Below are positions 15,919 to 24,816 of a DNA stretch of 64,000 bases, in pieces (position 1 is the stretch's first letter; every line of letters starts with the position of its first letter). The notes beneath the pieces are model-generated. The model was not told the origin of the DNA. It was given only the letters and a program-made list of their open reading frames with translations, and made no database searches. Origin of the DNA: Alkaliphilus serpentinus (GTDB lineage: Bacteria > Bacillota > Clostridia > Peptostreptococcales > Natronincolaceae); the NCBI RefSeq assembly GCF_009017255.1, contig NZ_WBZB01000013.1, positions 62,001-126,000 of the forward strand, given 5' to 3'. The translations under genes and the position numbers were made by a program.

Positions 15919-17265
15919 TTATCTTCCAAAGAAAGGTAGTTTAAACTTTCCTCCCTTTTTCATTTTGTCCATATCTGCAAACTGCTTCATCATTTTTCTT
16001 GTTTGTTCAAATTGTTTTAATAATCTATTAACCTGTTGAACATTGGTTCCGCTTCCTGCAGCAATACGTTTTCTTCTGCTACCATTGATTATTGATGGGT
16101 TCTGTCTTTCCTCTTTTGTCATGGATTGTATTATGGCCTGAATATGAACAAGCTCCTTTTCATCTACATCCATACCCTTTAGCTGTTTACCTGCTCCTGG
16201 GATCATCTCCAAAAGCTGACTAATGGATCCCATGCTTTTTACCTGCTGTAGCTGATCAAGGAAATCATCAAAGGTAAAGGATTGACTTTTAATTTTCTTT
16301 TCTAGCTCCATTGCCTTTTTTGCATCAAAATTTGCTTGGGCCTTTTCAATTAGGCTTAATACGTCACCCATGCCAAGGATTCTTGAAGCCATTCTATCGG
16401 GATGGAAAACCTCAATACTGTTTTCATTAAGTTTTTCACCTAATCCAACAAATTTTATCGGCTTACCTGTAACAGCCCTCACAGATAGGGCTGCCCCGCC
16501 CCTTGTATCTCCATCTAGCTTTGTTAGAATCACTCCATCTATTCCAAGCTTTTCATTAAAATGCTCTGCAACATTAACTGCATCTTGACCTGTCATAGCA
16601 TCCACAACTAACAGAATTTCATGGGGCTTTACATTTGATTTTATGTTTTGCAGCTCACCCATTAAGTCGTCATCTATATGAAGTCGTCCAGCAGTGTCAA
16701 TAATCACAAAATCATTTCCATGATCAAGGGCATGCTTAATACCTTCATTTGCAATTTTTACTGGATTTTCTTTATCTCCAAGGGTGAAGACGGGTACATC
16801 CACCTGTCCCCCAACAATTTGTAATTGTTTGATGGCTGCCGGACGATAAATGTCACAAGCCACCAACAGAGGACGTTTTCCTTGCTTCTTAAACATATTG
16901 GCTAATTTCCCACCCATGGTGGTTTTTCCTGCCCCCTGTAAACCCACCAGCATTAATATGGTAGGAGGCTTGGATGAAAAATTTATTTTACTTTGGGTTG
17001 TACCCATTAAAGCCGTTAGTTCTTCATTTACAATTTTGATAATTTGCTGCCCAGGAGTTAAGCTTTCTAAAACCTCGGCTCCAACAGCTCTTTCTTTAAC
17101 CTTATTTATAAAATCCTTTACAACCTTAAAGTTAACATCAGCCTCCAGCAATGCCATTTTTACTTCCCTCATTGCCTCAGTTACATCCTTTTCGCTGACC
17201 TTACCTTTCCCCTTAAGCTTTTGTAAAGTACTTTGAAGTTTTTCTGCTAAGCCTTCAAATACCAT
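15919..17265 (-). CDS. ffh: Signal recognition particle protein Ffh
   Basis: Ffh is the SRP GTPase that binds signal sequences and 4.5S RNA and delivers ribosomes to FtsY at the membrane. The 448-residue protein has an N-domain, a G-domain with P-loop GLQGAGKTT (108-116) and [13 protein letters not shown], and a methionine-rich M-domain ending [18 protein letters not shown]. It lies between ylxM and rpsP, in the usual order. Confidence 0.98.
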   Translation of the reverse strand: MVFEGLAEKLQSTLQKLKGKGKVSEKDVTEAMREVKMALLEADVNFKVVKDFINKVKERAVGAEVLESLTPGQQIIKIVNEELTALMGTTQSKINFSSKPPTILMLVGLQGAGKTTMGGKLANMFKKQGKRPLLVACDIYRPAAIKQLQIVGGQVDVPVFTLGDKENPVKIANEGIKHALDHGNDFVIIDTAGRLHIDDDLMGELQNIKSNVKPHEILLVVDAMTGQDAVNVAEHFNEKLGIDGVILTKLDGDTRGGAALSVRAVTGKPIKFVGLGEKLNENSIEVFHPDRMASRILGMGDVLSLIEKAQANFDAKKAMELEKKIKSQSFTFDDFLDQLQQVKSMGSISQLLEMIPGAGKQLKGMDVDEKELVHIQAIIQSMTKEERQNPSIINGSRRKRIAAGSGTNVQQVNRLLKQFEQTRKMMKQFADMDKMKKGGKFKLPFFGR

Positions 17266-17283
17266 TTTGAAACCTCCTTGGGT

Positions 17284-17658
17284 TTAGTTCAACATTTCCA
17301 TCAATAACTCTTTAATGGATGCAATTTTTAATTCCAACTGATTATTAGAGGATCCTGATTTGATCATTTCCTCTAAAACAATGATCTCTTTTAAAGCCCC
17401 TTCAACATTTTGAGTTTTATCCGAAAACAATTGAATGAGTTTCAGCTTTTCTTCATATTGGTATAATATTTTTTCTGTTCTCTTTATTGTATCGTATACC
17501 GCTTGTCTAGAAATATCAAAAGTTTCAGCTATTTCCCCTAGGGATAAATCCTGATTATAGTATAGGTCAATCATATCGCGTTGTCTTTCTGTTAATAGCT
17601 GATTATAAAAATCAAATAGCATAGAGATTTCTATGGTTTTTTCAATCATGGAGAACAC
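17284..17658 (-). CDS. ylxM: YlxM family putative helix-turn-helix protein
   Basis: The 124-residue protein begins with an RNA-polymerase sigma-region-4-like helix-turn-helix: [20 protein letters not shown], then [21 protein letters not shown] coiled C-terminal half follows. YlxM is classically encoded immediately upstream of ffh and was implicated in SRP function in streptococci, possibly by enhancing GTPase activity. A promoter and an inverted repeat lie directly upstream, 18 nt separates it from ffh, and it heads the ylxM-ffh-rpsP transcript. Confidence 0.95.
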   Translation of the reverse strand: MFSMIEKTIEISMLFDFYNQLLTERQRDMIDLYYNQDLSLGEIAETFDISRQAVYDTIKRTEKILYQYEEKLKLIQLFSDKTQNVEGALKEIIVLEEMIKSGSSNNQLELKIASIKELLMEMLN

Positions 17659-17669
17659 TCCCCAGCAGT

Positions 17670-17697
17670 TACTGTAAAGGTTTTTTACTTTACAGTA
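17670..17697. promoter_or_regulatory. 10-bp inverted repeat at the ylxM start site
   Basis: TACTGTAAAG (17670-17679) and CTTTACAGTA (17688-17697) form a perfect inverted repeat with an 8-base spacer. It covers the predicted transcription start of the promoter at 17700-17728 and has no T-tract, so an operator is more likely than a terminator. The outer halves TACTGT/ACAGTA recur at the rnf promoter. Confidence 0.55.
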
Positions 17698-17699
17698 GT

Positions 17700-17728
17700 A
17701 TTCTATACTAAAACCCTAGTGGTGTCAA
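17700..17728 (-). promoter_or_regulatory. Sigma-A promoter of ylxM-ffh-rpsP
   Basis: TTGACA (17728-17723) and TAGAAT (17705-17700) are separated by 17 bp in the gap between ftsY and ylxM. Confidence 0.75.
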
Positions 17729-17736
17729 CACTTTTA

Positions 17737-18963
17737 TTATTCCTGTCCAAATAGAGCATTTACAAAGGCCTTTGAATCAAATTCTTGTAGATCCTCCTTT
17801 TGCTCTCCTACTCCAATAAATTTAACGGGGACCTTTAGCTCTCTACTGATGCCTATCACTACCCCACCCTTAGCTGTACCATCCAATTTGGTGAGAATAA
17901 GGCCTGTAATATCAGCAGCTTCATTAAATATCTTAGCCTGTTGAATGGCATTTTGCCCTGTGGTGGCATCTAAAACCAACAACACCTCCCTGGTGGCATT
18001 GGAGTATTCCCGCTCAACTACTCTAAAGATCTTTTCCAGCTCCATCATTAGGTTCTTCTTATTATGAAGTCTACCAGCTGTATCACAAATTAGAACTTCA
18101 GCATTTCTTGCCCTAGCTGCCTGTATGGCATCATATATAACGGCTGCTGGGTCTGAGCCCTCTTGATGATGAATTACTTCAACCCCTGCCCTTTTTCCCC
18201 ATACCTGAAGTTGATCGATGGCGGCTGCTCTAAAGGTGTCGCCAGCTGCTAATAAAACCTTCTTTCCTTCTCCTTTTAATCGGTGGGCAATCTTTCCAAT
18301 GGAGGTGGTTTTACCCACTCCATTAACCCCCACAACAAGGATTATAGCTGGTGAAGGTTCTATTTTAAGCTTCTCATCATCAGATAATTCATTCAGAATT
18401 TCGAATAACTGCTCCTTTAATAACTCTTTAATAGCCAAGGGGTCTTTAATTTTTTCTGACTTAACCTTATCTTTTATTGCATCTATGATATCCATAGTAG
18501 TTTGAACACCGATATCTGCGGTAATAAGGATTTCCTCCAGCTCATCGAATAGATCATCATCGATTTTTTGGTAGGATTTAATCAACTCATCCACCTTACC
18601 GGTTATTCCTTGCTTTGTTTTGGCTAAGCCCTCTTTGAGGCGTTGGAATAGACTTACCTTTGTAGGAGGCTGTTGTTGGGGTTCCTCTTCTAAAATTACA
18701 GGCTCTTCCTCTTCCTCTTGAACCTCAAATTCCTTCGCTATTTCTTCATAGTCTTCATCCAGTTCTTCTTCATATTCCTCAATTTCTTCATAGCCTTCCT
18801 GAACTTCCTGTCTTATCTCTTCCTCTTCAGCTTCTAAGATTTCTTCAGGCATGCTACTACCCTCAAGTTCTTCTAACTCATGGGAAAGATATTCTAGATC
18901 TTGATCCTTTTCTTTTTCGATAGTCTCTTTATTGGTTAATTTATTGAATAGCTTTTTAAACAC
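17737..18963 (-). CDS. ftsY: Signal recognition particle receptor FtsY
   Basis: FtsY is the SRP receptor GTPase that docks SRP-ribosome complexes at the membrane. The 408-residue protein has the NG core with P-loop GVNGVGKTT (212-220), DTAGRLHNKKNLM and TKLDGTAKGG. An unusually acidic N-terminal region spans residues 15-95, rich in Glu and Asp with runs such as AEEEEIRQEV and VQEEEEEPVI, comparable to the A-domain of E. coli FtsY and longer than in B. subtilis. Confidence 0.97.
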   Translation of the reverse strand: MFKKLFNKLTNKETIEKEKDQDLEYLSHELEELEGSSMPEEILEAEEEEIRQEVQEGYEEIEEYEEELDEDYEEIAKEFEVQEEEEEPVILEEEPQQQPPTKVSLFQRLKEGLAKTKQGITGKVDELIKSYQKIDDDLFDELEEILITADIGVQTTMDIIDAIKDKVKSEKIKDPLAIKELLKEQLFEILNELSDDEKLKIEPSPAIILVVGVNGVGKTTSIGKIAHRLKGEGKKVLLAAGDTFRAAAIDQLQVWGKRAGVEVIHHQEGSDPAAVIYDAIQAARARNAEVLICDTAGRLHNKKNLMMELEKIFRVVEREYSNATREVLLVLDATTGQNAIQQAKIFNEAADITGLILTKLDGTAKGGVVIGISRELKVPVKFIGVGEQKEDLQEFDSKAFVNALFGQE

Positions 18964-18989
18964 TTTGAAAACCCCTTTCGGAAATTGAT

Positions 18990-19140
18990 AAGTAGATAAC
19001 CCAATCTCTGATTGATGTTAGTCACTTAGCTAGGGATTTGTCATTAAAATTTCAATGGTTTTATATGGGTATTTTATGACAAATTAACTAGCTTCCTGAA
19101 TCTTTTCTAAATGTTGAATGTTGAATGTTGAATGTTGAAT
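18990..19140. repeat. Dispersed structured intergenic element, copy A
   Basis: The left 51 bp (18990-19040) match copy B (43632-43682) at 43 of 51 positions without gaps. A hairpin follows: AGCTAG (19028-19033) with ATTTGTCAT pairs with ATGACAAAT and CTAGCT (ending 19093). The right end is a heptanucleotide array of four GTTGAAT units (19113-19140). It fills most of the ftsY-smc gap. Another short repeat (two 14-bp units of AATTACTCATT type) is at 19198-19225. Confidence 0.8.
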
Positions 19141-19234
19141 TGATGTGGAAATTTTCATAGAAAATTTCTTATTTTTTCTTAAACAATTATCCATATTAAT
19201 TACTCATTTCTAATTACTCATTGGTTTTCTAAAT

Positions 19235-22200
19235 CTAGCTGGCCATCTCATCCTCTTCCTGATCCATTAGCTTAACTGAAACCAGTTTAGATACCCCTTC
19301 CTCTTCCATCGTAACTCCATATAAGACATCTGCTATTTCCATAGTACCCTTTCTATGGGTAACAATAATAAACTGTGTGGTTTCCGAAAGCTCCTTTAGA
19401 AATGCTGCAAATCTGTGAACATTGGAGTCATCAAGGGCAGCTTCAATTTCGTCTAGAATACAAAAGGGACTTGGTTTAACCAGCAATATTGCAAAGAGCA
19501 GTGAAATTGCCGTTAGGGCCCTTTCACCTCCTGAAAGTAATGAAAGGTTTTGAAGCTTTTTACCCGGAGGTTGGGCAATGATTTCAACACCAGATTTTAA
19601 AACGTTCCCTTCTTCTTCAAGGACTAGATCAGCCCGGCCCCCTCCGAATAGTTTGGTAAATACTGTATTAAAATTCTCTTTTATAATCTGAAATTGTTGT
19701 GTAAATTGCTTCTCCATAGTTTTTTCCATATCCTTAATAATTTCATTAAGGGAATCTTGGGCCTGAAGTAAATCCTCCTGTTGCTTTCTTAAAAACTCAA
19801 ATCTCTCCTTAACTCGATCATACTCCTCTATGGAATCAATATTTACACTGCCTAGGGCTTTAATTTCATCCTTATAATTCTTAATATCTTTATTTGATTG
19901 TGAGATATCTTCTATTTCAATCTTCATCTCAACAGCACTTTGATAGGTTAGCTCATACTCCTCCCATAGCCTATTATAATAGCTCTGCTGCTGCATATCT
20001 AGCTTGGTCCTTTTTAGCTCCAATTTATGAAAATCTTCTTGAAGCTTTGCGAGATCCTCTTCAAAGGAAGTAATTTCAGAATGTATTTTTGCCTCTGCCT
20101 CTAATATAGTATTCTTTTTATCTTTCTTTTCATTCAACTGTTGATCTAAGATTGAAGCTCTTTGAGTTAACATTTCTAACTGTTGTTCACTGGATTTCAA
20201 TTGATGGGTTAAATCAATAAAACGTTGATTGGTATCAACTACTTCCATCTGCTTATTTAAGATAGTGCCTTCATTTTTTTGGATGGTTTGCTGTAGATAT
20301 TCAATCTCCTGAAGAATTGATTGTTTTTTACCCTCAATGGAGGCTACCTTAACCTTCTCACCAGTTATTTCACTATTTAACTCCTCAAGCTTTGTTTTTT
20401 CTAGTTGCAGCAAATCGTGAATACTATTAATAGAATCCTTTGTATTAGAAATTTTGACTTCTAACTCTTGAATTTCTTTTTCTCTTAATTGAAGCTTGCT
20501 ATAGGACTCCTCCTTAACCTTTTTCAACTGAATAATTTCAGCCAACAATTGCTTGTTTACTCCTTCTAATGAATCCTTTTCCTTTTTAGCCTGTTGAATT
20601 TGATTGATAAGGGTAGCCTCTTTGATCCTGGCATCCTGTCTTCTTAGATTTAATCCACTAAGATTTTCACTTATGAATTCCCGATTATCCTTTAATGTGT
20701 GAACCTCTTGATTCTTTTTATTGTAGCTATTAGCTGCTAAATTTATGTCTTCCAGCAGATCCTCTAACTCTCGCTTTCTACCCAATATTCCAGAGGTATT
20801 CTTGATACTGCTTCCACCAGTGAGGGAACCACCAATATTTAGCACATCCCCATCAAGGGTAACAATTTTAAAGCGATAATTCAGTTTTTTAGCAGCTTCA
20901 ACTCCAGCTTCAATATTAGGTACCACTAAAACCCTTGATAAAAGACTAGAAAAGATTTTTTTGAATTTTGGATCTATATCAACAATATCAAAGGCAATCT
21001 TGACATTTGAAAGCTGATCTATAATCGAAAGCTCATCTGAGGTTATGCTTCTACTTTGGATGGTGTTGATTGGCAGTATGGTTATTCGACCCAAATTTTT
21101 ATTTTTCATATGGAGTATTAGCCTTTTAGCCTCTTCATCCTTATCGCAAACAATATTTTGAATGGCAGGACCTAAGGCAATTTCTATAGCTGTTTCGTAG
21201 CCCTTAGGAACCTTTATAAGGTCAGCCACTACTCCATGAACACCCCTACCTAGGGAGGGGTTTTCTTTACAGGCTTGAAGAATGTTTTTTACACTCTTGT
21301 TAAATCCCTCATGCTCTTTTTCCATCTCTTCAAGTACATTTTTTCTTGATTGAAGATGGTTCATTTTATTCTTTAGGGCCTCTAGCCCTTTATACCCTTC
21401 AGTTATTTCATCATCCAAGGTTTTAAGTTCCTCTTTGTGAGTCTCCTCTTGGTGTAAAATCAATTTCATTTCCTCAGATAATTGTCTATGTTCGTCATCC
21501 AGTATAACAATTTCATCCTGATTTTCCCTAAGTTTTTGAATATTGGTGTCATTTTCTCCTTCCACTTGAAGGAGTCTATCCTCCATGGTTTGCAGAAGGG
21601 TCTTTAGACTATTTAATTCACTTTTTTTATCACTTATACGATTAAGGGTGTCAATGATATAGGATTTAGAATCCTCCATTTCCCTTTCCTTTTCACTGTT
21701 TTTAATGGCCTTAGCTTCGTAATCCTCCAGCTTGATTGTTAAACCCCGTTGAAGTTCATTTAGTTGCTGACATATTTCCTCTAAGAGAATCAGCTTTTCC
21801 TCCAACTGGAATTTAACCTCTTGATGGTTTTCCTCAGCTTGCCTTATTTCATCCTTTAAACGCTTGACATTTTCATCGTTGTTGGACAGCTTTTCCTTAA
21901 AGAGCTGAAGGTCACCCTCCTTCTGCTTCATTTCATTTTCCGTTTGATGGAAGGCTCCCTGTAACTGAGAATACTCTATATCCCATTGGTTTAGTTGTTG
22001 TTTAATATTCTCTATACCCTCAGCATGCCTTTGCTTTTCTAATCTGCCTTCTTCTAATGATTCAGTGACCTTCTTTAATTGGTTATTAATATTATTAAGC
22101 TCCACTTCAATTTTATCAATTTCTCTGATAAAAAGATTTACCTCTAAGGTTAATAATTTTCCTTTAAGCTCTTGATATTTTTTTGCTTTAACGCTTTGTC

Positions 22201-22819
22201 TTCTTAAGGGCTCCAATTGATTTTCCAGTTCATGAAGGATGTCTGCAACCCTTAGCAAATTATCCTTGGTGGAGGTTAATTTTTTTTCTGCTTCATCTCT
22301 TCGGGTTTTGTATTTAATAATTCCTGCCGCCTCTTCGAATATTAATCTTCTATCCTCAGCCTTACTGCTTAAAATTTCATCGATTTTTCCTTGTCCAATA
22401 ATTGAGTAGCCTTCTTTTCCGATTCCGGTATCCATAAGGAGCTCTCTAATATCCTTTAGTCTACAGGCGGATTTATTTAAGTAGTACTCACTTTCACCTG
22501 ATCGATAAACCCTTCTTGTAATGGTTATTTCACCATAATCAATGGGCATCTTTCTAGAAGCATTATCTAGAGTAATGGATACCTCCGCCATCCCTACAGG
22601 TCTTCTGGAGGCTGTTCCAGCAAATATTACATCTTCCATTTTACTACCCCTAAGGGACTTTGGACTCTGCTCCCCTAAAACCCATCGAATGGAATCTGAG
22701 ATATTGCTTTTGCCACTACCATTGGGTCCTACCACACCAGTAATTCCATTTTCATACTGCATCTCTATTTTATCAGCAAAAGATTTAAATCCTTGAATTT
22801 CTAAGCGTTTTAAATACAA
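19235..22819 (-). CDS. smc: Chromosome segregation ATPase SMC
   Basis: SMC with ScpA/ScpB condenses and segregates the chromosome. The protein (about 1194 residues) has the N-terminal Walker A GPNGSGKSN (31-39) and two long coiled coils. A central hinge carries GVHGVVADLIKVPKGYETAI and GRITILPINTI. The C-terminal head has signature LSGGERALTAISLL and Walker B FCILDEIEAALDD. The start is most likely TTG at 22819, giving M-YLKRLEIQGFKSF, because GGGGTGA lies 5 nt before it; an in-frame GTG at 22828 is an alternative. The gene is separated from rnc and the radical SAM gene by a terminator. Confidence 0.97.
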   Translation of the reverse strand: MYLKRLEIQGFKSFADKIEMQYENGITGVVGPNGSGKSNISDSIRWVLGEQSPKSLRGSKMEDVIFAGTASRRPVGMAEVSITLDNASRKMPIDYGEITITRRVYRSGESEYYLNKSACRLKDIRELLMDTGIGKEGYSIIGQGKIDEILSSKAEDRRLIFEEAAGIIKYKTRRDEAEKKLTSTKDNLLRVADILHELENQLEPLRRQSVKAKKYQELKGKLLTLEVNLFIREIDKIEVELNNINNQLKKVTESLEEGRLEKQRHAEGIENIKQQLNQWDIEYSQLQGAFHQTENEMKQKEGDLQLFKEKLSNNDENVKRLKDEIRQAEENHQEVKFQLEEKLILLEEICQQLNELQRGLTIKLEDYEAKAIKNSEKEREMEDSKSYIIDTLNRISDKKSELNSLKTLLQTMEDRLLQVEGENDTNIQKLRENQDEIVILDDEHRQLSEEMKLILHQEETHKEELKTLDDEITEGYKGLEALKNKMNHLQSRKNVLEEMEKEHEGFNKSVKNILQACKENPSLGRGVHGVVADLIKVPKGYETAIEIALGPAIQNIVCDKDEEAKRLILHMKNKNLGRITILPINTIQSRSITSDELSIIDQLSNVKIAFDIVDIDPKFKKIFSSLLSRVLVVPNIEAGVEAAKKLNYRFKIVTLDGDVLNIGGSLTGGSSIKNTSGILGRKRELEDLLEDINLAANSYNKKNQEVHTLKDNREFISENLSGLNLRRQDARIKEATLINQIQQAKKEKDSLEGVNKQLLAEIIQLKKVKEESYSKLQLREKEIQELEVKISNTKDSINSIHDLLQLEKTKLEELNSEITGEKVKVASIEGKKQSILQEIEYLQQTIQKNEGTILNKQMEVVDTNQRFIDLTHQLKSSEQQLEMLTQRASILDQQLNEKKDKKNTILEAEAKIHSEITSFEEDLAKLQEDFHKLELKRTKLDMQQQSYYNRLWEEYELTYQSAVEMKIEIEDISQSNKDIKNYKDEIKALGSVNIDSIEEYDRVKERFEFLRKQQEDLLQAQDSLNEIIKDMEKTMEKQFTQQFQIIKENFNTVFTKLFGGGRADLVLEEEGNVLKSGVEIIAQPPGKKLQNLSLLSGGERALTAISLLFAILLVKPSPFCILDEIEAALDDSNVHRFAAFLKELSETTQFIIVTHRKGTMEIADVLYGVTMEEEGVSKLVSVKLMDQEEDEMAS

Positions 22820-22935
22820 CAAAATCACCCCAAAATTAAATGAATGGAATCTTACTGATTTATTTTATCACAAAGCCATGGATAACTCTAGTAAAATCAT
22901 AAGGATAGGCCCTTAAGCCCCAGAATCTATAAAAC

Positions 22936-22968
22936 AAAAAATGACAGTTAATTATCGCTGTCATTTTT
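22936..22968 (-). terminator. Terminator overlapping the end of the radical SAM gene
   Basis: AAAAATGACAG (22936-22946) pairs with CTGTCATTTTT (22958-22968). The right arm lies inside the last codons of the radical SAM gene, whose stop is at 22948-22950. On the minus strand it is followed by TTTTTTGTTTT, a good termination tract. Confidence 0.8.
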
Positions 22969-23976
22969 AACCACCAACTCACCTTCCATTAATTGGTCTG
23001 TAATTTTTATTTTAAGGGACTTTAATTTGTATTTATGCGTAAAATAATCTTTATTGGATTTTTTATATCCAGCAACCTTTGATGGATCCCTTTTATTACA
23101 ATAAATAACAATTTCTTGGGAGTTCTTAATATCTTCTTTATCGAATTCTCTTTGAATTTTATCCCGAAAAATTTCCGTTTCCACCAGCTCCCGATAGGCT
23201 GGATGATAGGGGCCAGCCACAATTCCCACGCCATAGGTGATTTCTTCCGTTGATTGTAGACCCATTCTGATAACTGGAATATTAGCAGTATTAAAGGCCA
23301 ACAAAGCATCCTTTCCTATGCTTATGACTTCTTCAAGATCCATTGGTTTGTATATACCCAAATTATACAGTTCCTCAAGATGGGTATCCTTTATCACAAT
23401 TGTTGGATAAATTCTAACAAAGTTTGGCCTCCATTTAATAAAATCCTTGACGGTTTCAGCAATGGTTTCGGGTGTGTCTCCCAATAAGCCGATCATCATT
23501 TGTAGCCCCAGTTGTATATTGTAGGCTTTTATAAGATTTACAGCCATCTCTACATCTTGGCTGCTATGGCCCCTTAGATTTTTAATTAAAACCTCATCAT
23601 TGGTGGATTGAACCCCCAATTCAATGGTTGACACTCCTAATTTATAAATTTCTGATAGCACTTTATCATTAATATAGTCTGGTCGAGTAGAAAGCCTGAT
23701 ATCATCTATTTTGCCTGCTTCTTTCGCCCTATAGGCTGGCATCAATAATTCCCGTTGGTTATCAAGGGGCAATCCAGTAAAGCTTCCACCATAAAAGGCC
23801 ACTTCTATGGAAGCCTTATCATTGGTTATGGTTGAGAGGTAGGTATCTATTGTTTCAGAAAGCTCCTTACCACTCACTTCCCGTCTTTCACCAGCGATTC
23901 TTTTTTGATTGCAAAAGCTACAGTCATGGGGACAGCCAACATGGGGAATAAAAATAGGGATGATAGATTTATTCAT
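22948..23976 (-). CDS. Elp3-like radical SAM protein
   Basis: The 342-residue protein has the radical SAM cluster motif CPHDCSFC near the N-terminus (residues 14-21). GGSFTGLP, LSTRPDYIND, ELGVQSTNDEVL and MMIGLLGDTPETI resemble the Elp3-like HCP-type family found beside rnc and smc in Clostridia. Eukaryotic Elp3 modifies tRNA wobble uridines; the acetyltransferase domain of Elp3 is not present, so substrate and reaction are unknown. It overlaps rnc by 8 nt, and its last codons are part of a terminator hairpin. Confidence 0.88.
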   Translation of the reverse strand: MNKSIIPIFIPHVGCPHDCSFCNQKRIAGERREVSGKELSETIDTYLSTITNDKASIEVAFYGGSFTGLPLDNQRELLMPAYRAKEAGKIDDIRLSTRPDYINDKVLSEIYKLGVSTIELGVQSTNDEVLIKNLRGHSSQDVEMAVNLIKAYNIQLGLQMMIGLLGDTPETIAETVKDFIKWRPNFVRIYPTIVIKDTHLEELYNLGIYKPMDLEEVISIGKDALLAFNTANIPVIRMGLQSTEEITYGVGIVAGPYHPAYRELVETEIFRDKIQREFDKEDIKNSQEIVIYCNKRDPSKVAGYKKSNKDYFTHKYKLKSLKIKITDQLMEGELVVKNDSDN

Positions 23977-24685
23977 ACTTATGGATTTCCTTTTCTATTG
24001 CCTCTTCTGCAGCATTTTGTTCTGCTTCCTTTTTACTCTTTCCCCTTCCCCTACCAAGAAGTTGATGATCTAAGTATACCTCAACACTAAAGATTTTTGC
24101 ATGGTCTGGTCCCTCTTCATTGACGACTTGATAGCTTATTTTTCCGTTGGTTTTACTTTGAAGAATCTCCTGTAGCTGTGTTTTAAAATCTTTGAACAAG
24201 TTACCTTGAACGGCTAGCTCCACTAAATCTGAAAGGTTGCTTAAAACAAATTCCCTAGCAGCTTGAAAGCCCCCATCTATATATAGGGCACCGATAATTG
24301 CTTCAAAGGCATCAGCCAGTATTGAACCCCTTTGTCTTCCACCAGTATTTTCTTCTCCCTTACCCAATAGCATATAATCGCCAACCATTAAATTTTTAGC
24401 CTTTATGGCAAGGGAAGGCTCGCATACAACATTGGCCCTTACCTTGGTAAGGTCTCCCTCTGGTAAATGCTTATACTGATGAAATATATAATCGCTTATT
24501 GCTAAGCTTAATATTGAATCACCTAAAAATTCTAATCTTTCGTTATGTATCACATTTTTATTCTTCATTTCATTGGCATAGGAGCTATGGGTTAAAGCAG
24601 TGTTTAATAGCTGCAGATTTTGAAAGCTATATAGGATTTTCCTTTGAAACTCCTCAAGCTGCATTCTTCTGTTTTTATGAATCAT
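23969..24685 (-). CDS. rnc: Ribonuclease III
   Basis: RNase III cleaves double-stranded RNA in rRNA precursors, scRNA and mRNAs. The 238-residue protein has the signature NERLEFLGDSILSLAISDY, second metal site DAFEAIIGALYID, and a C-terminal double-stranded RNA-binding domain (FKTQLQEILQSK...GRGKSKKEAEQNAAEEAI). It has its own strong promoter and is translationally coupled to the radical SAM gene. Confidence 0.98.
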   Translation of the reverse strand: MIHKNRRMQLEEFQRKILYSFQNLQLLNTALTHSSYANEMKNKNVIHNERLEFLGDSILSLAISDYIFHQYKHLPEGDLTKVRANVVCEPSLAIKAKNLMVGDYMLLGKGEENTGGRQRGSILADAFEAIIGALYIDGGFQAAREFVLSNLSDLVELAVQGNLFKDFKTQLQEILQSKTNGKISYQVVNEEGPDHAKIFSVEVYLDHQLLGRGRGKSKKEAEQNAAEEAIEKEIHKYE

Positions 24686-24741
24686 ATGATATCCTCCCTT
24701 AGATATAGCCTTTAAATAGAATTCCCAATTCCTTATTTAGT

Positions 24742-24769
24742 ATTATAATTAAAATCTCCAGTATGTCAA
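24742..24769 (-). promoter_or_regulatory. Sigma-A promoter of rnc
   Basis: Perfect TTGACA (24769-24764) and perfect TATAAT (24747-24742) are 16 bp apart, just downstream of the fab operon terminator and 57 bp before the rnc start. Confidence 0.82.
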
Positions 24770-24780
24770 CAATATATAAA

Positions 24781-24810
24781 AGGTGACAGTAGGACTATCC
24801 CCTGTCACCT
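24781..24810 (-). terminator. Terminator of the fatty acid operon
   Basis: A 9-bp stem AGGTGACAG / CTGTCACCT lies 6 bp after the fabF stop codon, followed on the minus strand by TTTTATATATTG. Confidence 0.87.
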
Positions 24811-24816
24811 AATGTT

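Noticed and set aside
22542-22796. Open frame on the plus strand opposite smc
   Set aside because: It is antisense to the conserved SMC N-terminal ATPase region. Such long antisense frames arise by codon bias and have no start signal.
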